Source: Betaproteobacteria bacterium
GTDB taxonomy: Bacteria; Pseudomonadota; Gammaproteobacteria; Burkholderiales; SG8-41
Length of the DNA stretch: 64,000 nt
NCBI GenBank assembly: GCA_016192825.1
Contig: JACPTK010000033.1
Span: 62,001-126,000 of the forward strand
Direction of reading: 5' to 3'
Shown: piece after piece, positions 60,638-64,000 of the stretch
How the letters are laid out: each line of letters opens with the position of its first letter
Position numbering within the stretch: position 1 is the first letter of the stretch
Position numbers and translations under genes: made by a program
Notes under the pieces: generated by a model
What the model saw: the letters and a program-made list of their open reading frames with translations, nothing else
Told to the model about the DNA's origin: nothing
The model's database searches: none

Positions 60638-61798
60638 TCAAAACGATCTCGGCATGCCCAGCACGCGCGTACCGATGTACGACAGGATCATGTTCGGCGA
60701 AACCGGGGCCACCGAGTGCAGCCTGGTTTCGCGAAACTTGCGCTCGATGTCGTATTCGGCGGCAAATCCGAAGCCGCCATGCGTCTGGAGACACACGTTG
60801 GCCGCTTCCCACGATGCGTCGGCCGCGAGCAGCTTGGCCATGTTCGCCTCGGCACCGCACGGCTTCCCGGAATCGTACAGCGCGGCGGCCTTGAAGCGCA
60901 TCAGGTTTGCCGCCTCGGCGTTCGCGTAGGAGCGCGCGATCGGAAACTGGATCCCTTGGTTCTGGCCGATCGGGCGGCCGAACACCACGCGCGCCTTCGC
61001 GTAATTGGCGGCTTTCTCGATGAACCAATAGGCGTCCCCGATACACTCGGCCGCGACCAGGACGCGCTCCACGTTCAGGCCATCGAGCAGGTACTTGAAG
61101 CCCAGGCCTTCTTCGCCGATCAGGTTCTCTGCCGGAATCTTGAGATTGTCCAGGAAGACCTCGTTTGTCTCGTGGTTGACCATGTTGCGGATCGGCCGCA
61201 CCGTCATGCCGTTGCCCATCGATTTCTTGACGTCGACCAGAAATATCGACATCCCCTCGGATTTTTTCGTCACCTGCTCAAGGGGCGTCGTGCGGGCGAG
61301 CAGCACCATCAGGTCCGAATGCTGCACGCGGGATGTCCAGACCTTCTGGCCGTTGACGATATAGCGGTCTCCCTTCCTGACCGCCATCGTCCTGATCCGG
61401 GTGGTATCGGTCCCCGCGGTCGGCTCCGTCACCGCCATCGACTGCAAGCGCAGCCTGCCCGTGGCAATTTTCGGCAGATACTGGCGTTTCTGCGCTTCGG
61501 AGCCGTGCCGGAGCACGGTACCCATGTTGTACATCTGCCCGTGGCAGCACGCGGCGTTACCGCCGGAGCGGTTGATCTCCTCCATGATCACCGAGGCCTC
61601 GGCGACGGAAAGGCCGGATCCGCCGTACGCCTCGGGTATCAGCGCCGCGAGCCAGCCGGCCTCCGTAAGCGCCTTGACGAACTCTTCCGGGTAGCCGCGC
61701 CGCTCGTCCACGTCGCGCCAGTATTCCGCGCTAAACGACTTGCACAGGGCGCGCACGCCCTCCCGCACATGCGAGTAATCTTCGAATGGTTCAGGCAT
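60638..61798 (-). CDS. Acyl-CoA dehydrogenase
   Basis: A 386-residue acyl-CoA dehydrogenase. Landmarks: LIPEAYGGSGLSVAEASVIMEE, AVTEPTAGTDTTRIRT (FAD contact), YIVNGQKVWTSRVQHSDLMVLLART, GRPIGQNQGIQFPIA, and the C-terminal LQTHGGFGFAAEYDIERKFRE, whose Glu would be the catalytic base. It ends with the usual SPNMILSYIGTRVLGMPRS. It is downstream of the crotonase gene by 52 bp on the same strand, so dehydrogenation and hydration or ring hydrolysis of one acyl-CoA are probably linked. Confidence 0.95.
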   Translation of the reverse strand: MPEPFEDYSHVREGVRALCKSFSAEYWRDVDERRGYPEEFVKALTEAGWLAALIPEAYGGSGLSVAEASVIMEEINRSGGNAACCHGQMYNMGTVLRHGSEAQKRQYLPKIATGRLRLQSMAVTEPTAGTDTTRIRTMAVRKGDRYIVNGQKVWTSRVQHSDLMVLLARTTPLEQVTKKSEGMSIFLVDVKKSMGNGMTVRPIRNMVNHETNEVFLDNLKIPAENLIGEEGLGFKYLLDGLNVERVLVAAECIGDAYWFIEKAANYAKARVVFGRPIGQNQGIQFPIARSYANAEAANLMRFKAAALYDSGKPCGAEANMAKLLAADASWEAANVCLQTHGGFGFAAEYDIERKFRETRLHSVAPVSPNMILSYIGTRVLGMPRSF

Positions 61799-61850
61799 AT
61801 CGATATTCGAGCATCGCGATCAGAGGGCCATCCCGTCAACCTTGATCCGC

Positions 61851-62648
61851 TTACAGCCCCTTGCGGCGGAATTTCCGGAAATCGGGCTTGCGCTTCTCTA
61901 GGAAGGCCCGGATGCCCTCCATATTCTCGTCGTTGCCGTAGATGGAGGCGAGCAGCGTGCTGCTGGGGAAATACGACTGGTAGAACTCCTGATCGGACCC
62001 GGCGTTCAGAGCGAGTTTCGCGATGCGTATGCTCTGCGGGCTCTTGTCCAGGATCTCCTGGCACCACTCGTCCACCAGCGCATCGAGCGCCTCGTCCTTC
62101 GCCACAAAATTAACCAGCCCCATCTCCAGGGCCTGCTGCGCGCTGTACTGGCGGCAGCCGAACACGATCTCGCGGGCCTTGCGCTCGCCGACGTAACGCG
62201 CGAGCAGCTGGCAGGCTCCCCAGATCGGGATGCTCCCGACGCGAGGACCGGTTTGACCGAAAATCGCGCGTTCGCTGGCGAACGACATGTCGCAGAACAG
62301 GTGGATCTCGTTTCCGCCCCCGACGCAGTAGCCGCGGATCTTGGCCAGTATCGGCTTGTCCATCATCCGCATTACGGTCGACAGGCCGAGCAGCCGCCGC
62401 ATGTGCGTGCGCCCGACGTCCGGCGTGCGGCTTGCCTGGTCGCTGACGTCGCCGCCGGAGCAGAACGCCTTGTCGCCGGCCCCGGTCAGTACCACGACGC
62501 CGATCTCGGGATCGTCCGCCGCGCGATGCATCGCATGCGTCAGCTCGTCGTACGTGCGCGGCCTCACAGCATTGCGCTTTTCCGGACGGTTGATCGTGAC
62601 CGTCGCGACACCATTGCCCAAACTGTAGCTTATGTCCTGATAATCCAA
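61851..62648 (-). CDS. BadI/MenB-like crotonase-family enzyme
   Basis: A 265-residue crotonase: YQDISYSLGNGVATVTINRPEKRNA, VVLTGAGDKAFCSGGD (oxyanion hole), IRGYCVGGGNEIHLFCDMSFASERAIFGQTGPRVGSI and EKRKPDFRKF at the end. The GDKAFCSGGD, IFGQTGP and C-terminal KRKPDFRKF features are those of naphthoate synthase (MenB) and 2-ketocyclohexanecarboxyl-CoA hydrolase (BadI). A ring-opening or ring-forming C-C reaction is therefore more probable than simple hydration. The start is TTG at 62648 behind GGGGGA; the first ATG is 19 codons upstream in non-homologous sequence. Confidence 0.85.
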   Translation of the reverse strand: MDYQDISYSLGNGVATVTINRPEKRNAVRPRTYDELTHAMHRAADDPEIGVVVLTGAGDKAFCSGGDVSDQASRTPDVGRTHMRRLLGLSTVMRMMDKPILAKIRGYCVGGGNEIHLFCDMSFASERAIFGQTGPRVGSIPIWGACQLLARYVGERKAREIVFGCRQYSAQQALEMGLVNFVAKDEALDALVDEWCQEILDKSPQSIRIAKLALNAGSDQEFYQSYFPSSTLLASIYGNDENMEGIRAFLEKRKPDFRKFRRKGL

Positions 62649-62780
62649 GCGGGTCCCCCGACAGAAAAGAACGTGCAGCCACCGGCGACGACACGCTGTG
62701 GACATTACCCGCTGGCCGAAGCGAGTGTCAAATGACGGCATCCGTTCCGACCAGTGAAACAGGTTACGGCTGCCCCGCGT

Positions 62781-62808
62781 TTGGTTTAAGCTGGAAATGG
62801 CGGATAAT
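62781..62808 (+). promoter_or_regulatory. Possible promoter of the rightward crotonase gene
   Basis: TTGGTT (62781-62786), 16-bp spacer, GATAAT (62803-62808), in the divergent spacer between the two crotonase genes. The leader to the start at 62931 would be about 115 bases. Weak but well placed. Confidence 0.35.
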
Positions 62809-62930
62809 GCAATGGGATGACGTTCGTGCGAGCGGCGATCGCACCCTTCCCGCAGCGCTGCGCAGGATTGCCCGCAATGCCTGTCGCGGCGGAACCGCCG
62901 GATCAGGTTGCAATCAAACGCATTGAAACA

Positions 62931-63713
62931 ATGGAATACAAGACCCTATTGACGAGCCAGGACGGCCCGTCTTGCGTCATCACGCTGAACCGGCCCGACA
63001 AGCGCAACGCCGTCAGCGTGCTCATGATGCAGGAACTCACGGCGGCGCTGAGGGCGGCCGAGTCCGATGACGCCGTCCGCGGCGTGATCGTCACCGGCGG
63101 CGTTTCCTATTTCGCGGCTGGCGCGGACCTGAACGAGGCGATGCAGGTCAAGACCGCGTCCCAGGGCATGGCTTACTTCAGGAAATGGCATGCCCTCAAC
63201 GCGACAATTGAAGAGCTTGCAAAACCCGTCGTCGCCGCGATCGAGGGCTTCTGCATTACCGGCGGCCTCGAACTCGCCCTCGCCTGTGACCTGCGCGTCG
63301 CAGCGGAAGGGGCGAGCTTCGCAATCACGAGTTCCCGCATCGGCACCGTTGCCGGCGCGGGCGGAACACAGCGCCTGCCCCGGATCGTCGGAATCGGACA
63401 CGCGCTGGACATCCTCTTTTTAGCGGAGCCAATCGACGCGCGGGAAGCGCATCGCATCGGGCTCATCAACCGCCTTACGCCAAAGGGCGGCGCGCTCGAA
63501 GGCGCAAAGGCCCTGGTCGGCGTCTACGCGCAGCGCGCGCCGTTGAGCCTCGCACTGGTCAAGCGCGCCGTCCGCACCGGCATGCAGATGGATCTCGCCT
63601 CGGGCATCGAATTCGAGACGTTCCTGGTGACGACGATCTACGGAACCGAAGACAAGCAGGAAGGCATTTCCGCCTTCCTGGAAAAAAGAGCCGCCCGATT
63701 CAAGGGCAAATAA
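62931..63713 (+). CDS. Enoyl-CoA hydratase/isomerase family protein
   Basis: A 260-residue crotonase: SCVITLNRPDKRNAVSV, GVIVTGGVSYFAAGADLNEA (oxyanion hole), EGFCITGGLELALACDLRVAAEGASFAITSSRIGTVAGAGGTQRLPR. The first catalytic Glu is kept in GLELALACD, but the second one (Q-P-E in hydratases) is replaced by Ser in ITSSRIG. This argues against simple hydration and for isomerase, hydrolase or lyase action. The ATG at 62931 is chosen because homology begins at MEYKTLL; upstream codons look non-coding. It is 13 bp before the next Bug gene. Confidence 0.92.
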   Translation: MEYKTLLTSQDGPSCVITLNRPDKRNAVSVLMMQELTAALRAAESDDAVRGVIVTGGVSYFAAGADLNEAMQVKTASQGMAYFRKWHALNATIEELAKPVVAAIEGFCITGGLELALACDLRVAAEGASFAITSSRIGTVAGAGGTQRLPRIVGIGHALDILFLAEPIDAREAHRIGLINRLTPKGGALEGAKALVGVYAQRAPLSLALVKRAVRTGMQMDLASGIEFETFLVTTIYGTEDKQEGISAFLEKRAARFKGK

Positions 63714-63726
63714 ACTGGAGGAAAAT

Positions 63727-64000
63727 ATGAAGACAGTTCTTGCATTGCTGCTGTTCATGGCGGGCGTCGGGTCCTTCAATGCAGCCGGCGCTCAAGACTA
63801 CCCCAACAAGGCGATTCGCCTGATGGTACCGTTCTCGCCAGGTGGCGGAACCGACCTGCAGGCGCGCACCATTTCGCAGGAGCTCAATGAGGCGTGGGGA
63901 CAACCGGTCATCGTGGATCACCGTCCGGGCGCGACCGGCGCCGTCGCGTCAAACATCGTCCTGCAGTCGCCTGCGGACGGCTATACCATATTCATCGTGA
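63727..64000 (+). CDS. Bug/TctC-type solute-binding protein, N-terminal part (cut by window end)
   Basis: The first 91 codons of a receptor: signal peptide MKTVLALLLFMAGVGSFNAAGAQ, then YPNKAIRLMVPFSPGGGTDLQAR, GQPVIVDHRPGATGAVASNIV and PADGYTIFIV. The frame is open at the window end. GGAGG precedes the ATG. It is immediately downstream of the crotonase gene, so both are probably on one transcript, linking an acid uptake component to CoA-ester breakdown. Confidence 0.93.
   Translation, partial: MKTVLALLLFMAGVGSFNAAGAQDYPNKAIRLMVPFSPGGGTDLQARTISQELNEAWGQPVIVDHRPGATGAVASNIVLQSPADGYTIFIV

Overview
The window is GC-rich, densely coding DNA from one chromosome. It holds ten complete and one partial periplasmic tripartite-tricarboxylate (Bug/TctC-type) solute-binding proteins, a branched-chain-amino-acid-type ABC transporter, and many acyl-CoA, SDR and MmgE/PrpD enzymes. 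This fits a betaproteobacterium of the Burkholderiales type with broad organic-acid catabolism. That assignment is inferred from gene content; no rRNA, tRNA or other phylogenetic marker is present.

Region A (1-8.7 kb): the end of an MmgE/PrpD gene and a class III CoA-transferase face a four-gene leftward operon of two acyl-CoA dehydrogenases, a YHS-domain protein and a Bug protein. A CysB-like LysR regulator and a CocE/NonD hydrolase are divergent from that operon. Region B (8.7-16 kb): a signal-less DctP-like protein is followed by a 15-bp tandem array with an inverted centre. A leftward operon then reads Bug, livH, livM, a LivK-type binding protein, livG, livF. A hairpin that would hide the livM ribosome-binding site and a small inverted-repeat-bounded insert lie between livH and livM.

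Region C (16-35.3 kb): a mosaic of two-domain EthD-like proteins, SDRs, a muconate-lactonizing-type enolase, an iron-alcohol-dehydrogenase-type reductase, two amidohydrolase-fold proteins lacking the usual metal ligands, two PRISE-type (progesterone 5-beta-reductase/iridoid-synthase-like) reductases, an Old Yellow Enzyme and six Bug proteins. Decay is visible here: a frameshifted XRE regulator, a 58-residue Bug tail, an acyl-CoA synthetase tail, and a PRISE gene with no usable start codon upstream of its NAD(P) motif.

Region D (35.3-60.6 kb) is the most striking part. It holds two tricarballylate-dehydrogenase-like flavoproteins, seven MmgE/PrpD proteins, a PrpF-type isomerase, two separate LeuC/LeuD-type hydro-lyase pairs, three SDRs, two Bug proteins and a CapA-type protein. 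These are arranged as divergent units, and each of the five divergent spacers has one copy of a 17-bp palindrome, GTTCC-N7-GGAAC (one copy has a mismatch). In three spacers the palindrome centre is exactly 46 bp from a rightward -10 box, and in four it is 33-35 bp from a leftward -10 box. I infer one regulon, controlled by a regulator not encoded here, for uptake, oxidation, double-bond isomerisation and hydration/dehydration of aconitate- or methylaconitate-like acids.

Region E (60.6-64 kb): an acyl-CoA dehydrogenase and a BadI/MenB-like crotonase on the minus strand, then a second crotonase and a Bug protein cut by the window end on the plus strand. No CRISPR array, prophage, intact insertion sequence, tRNA or rRNA was recognised.
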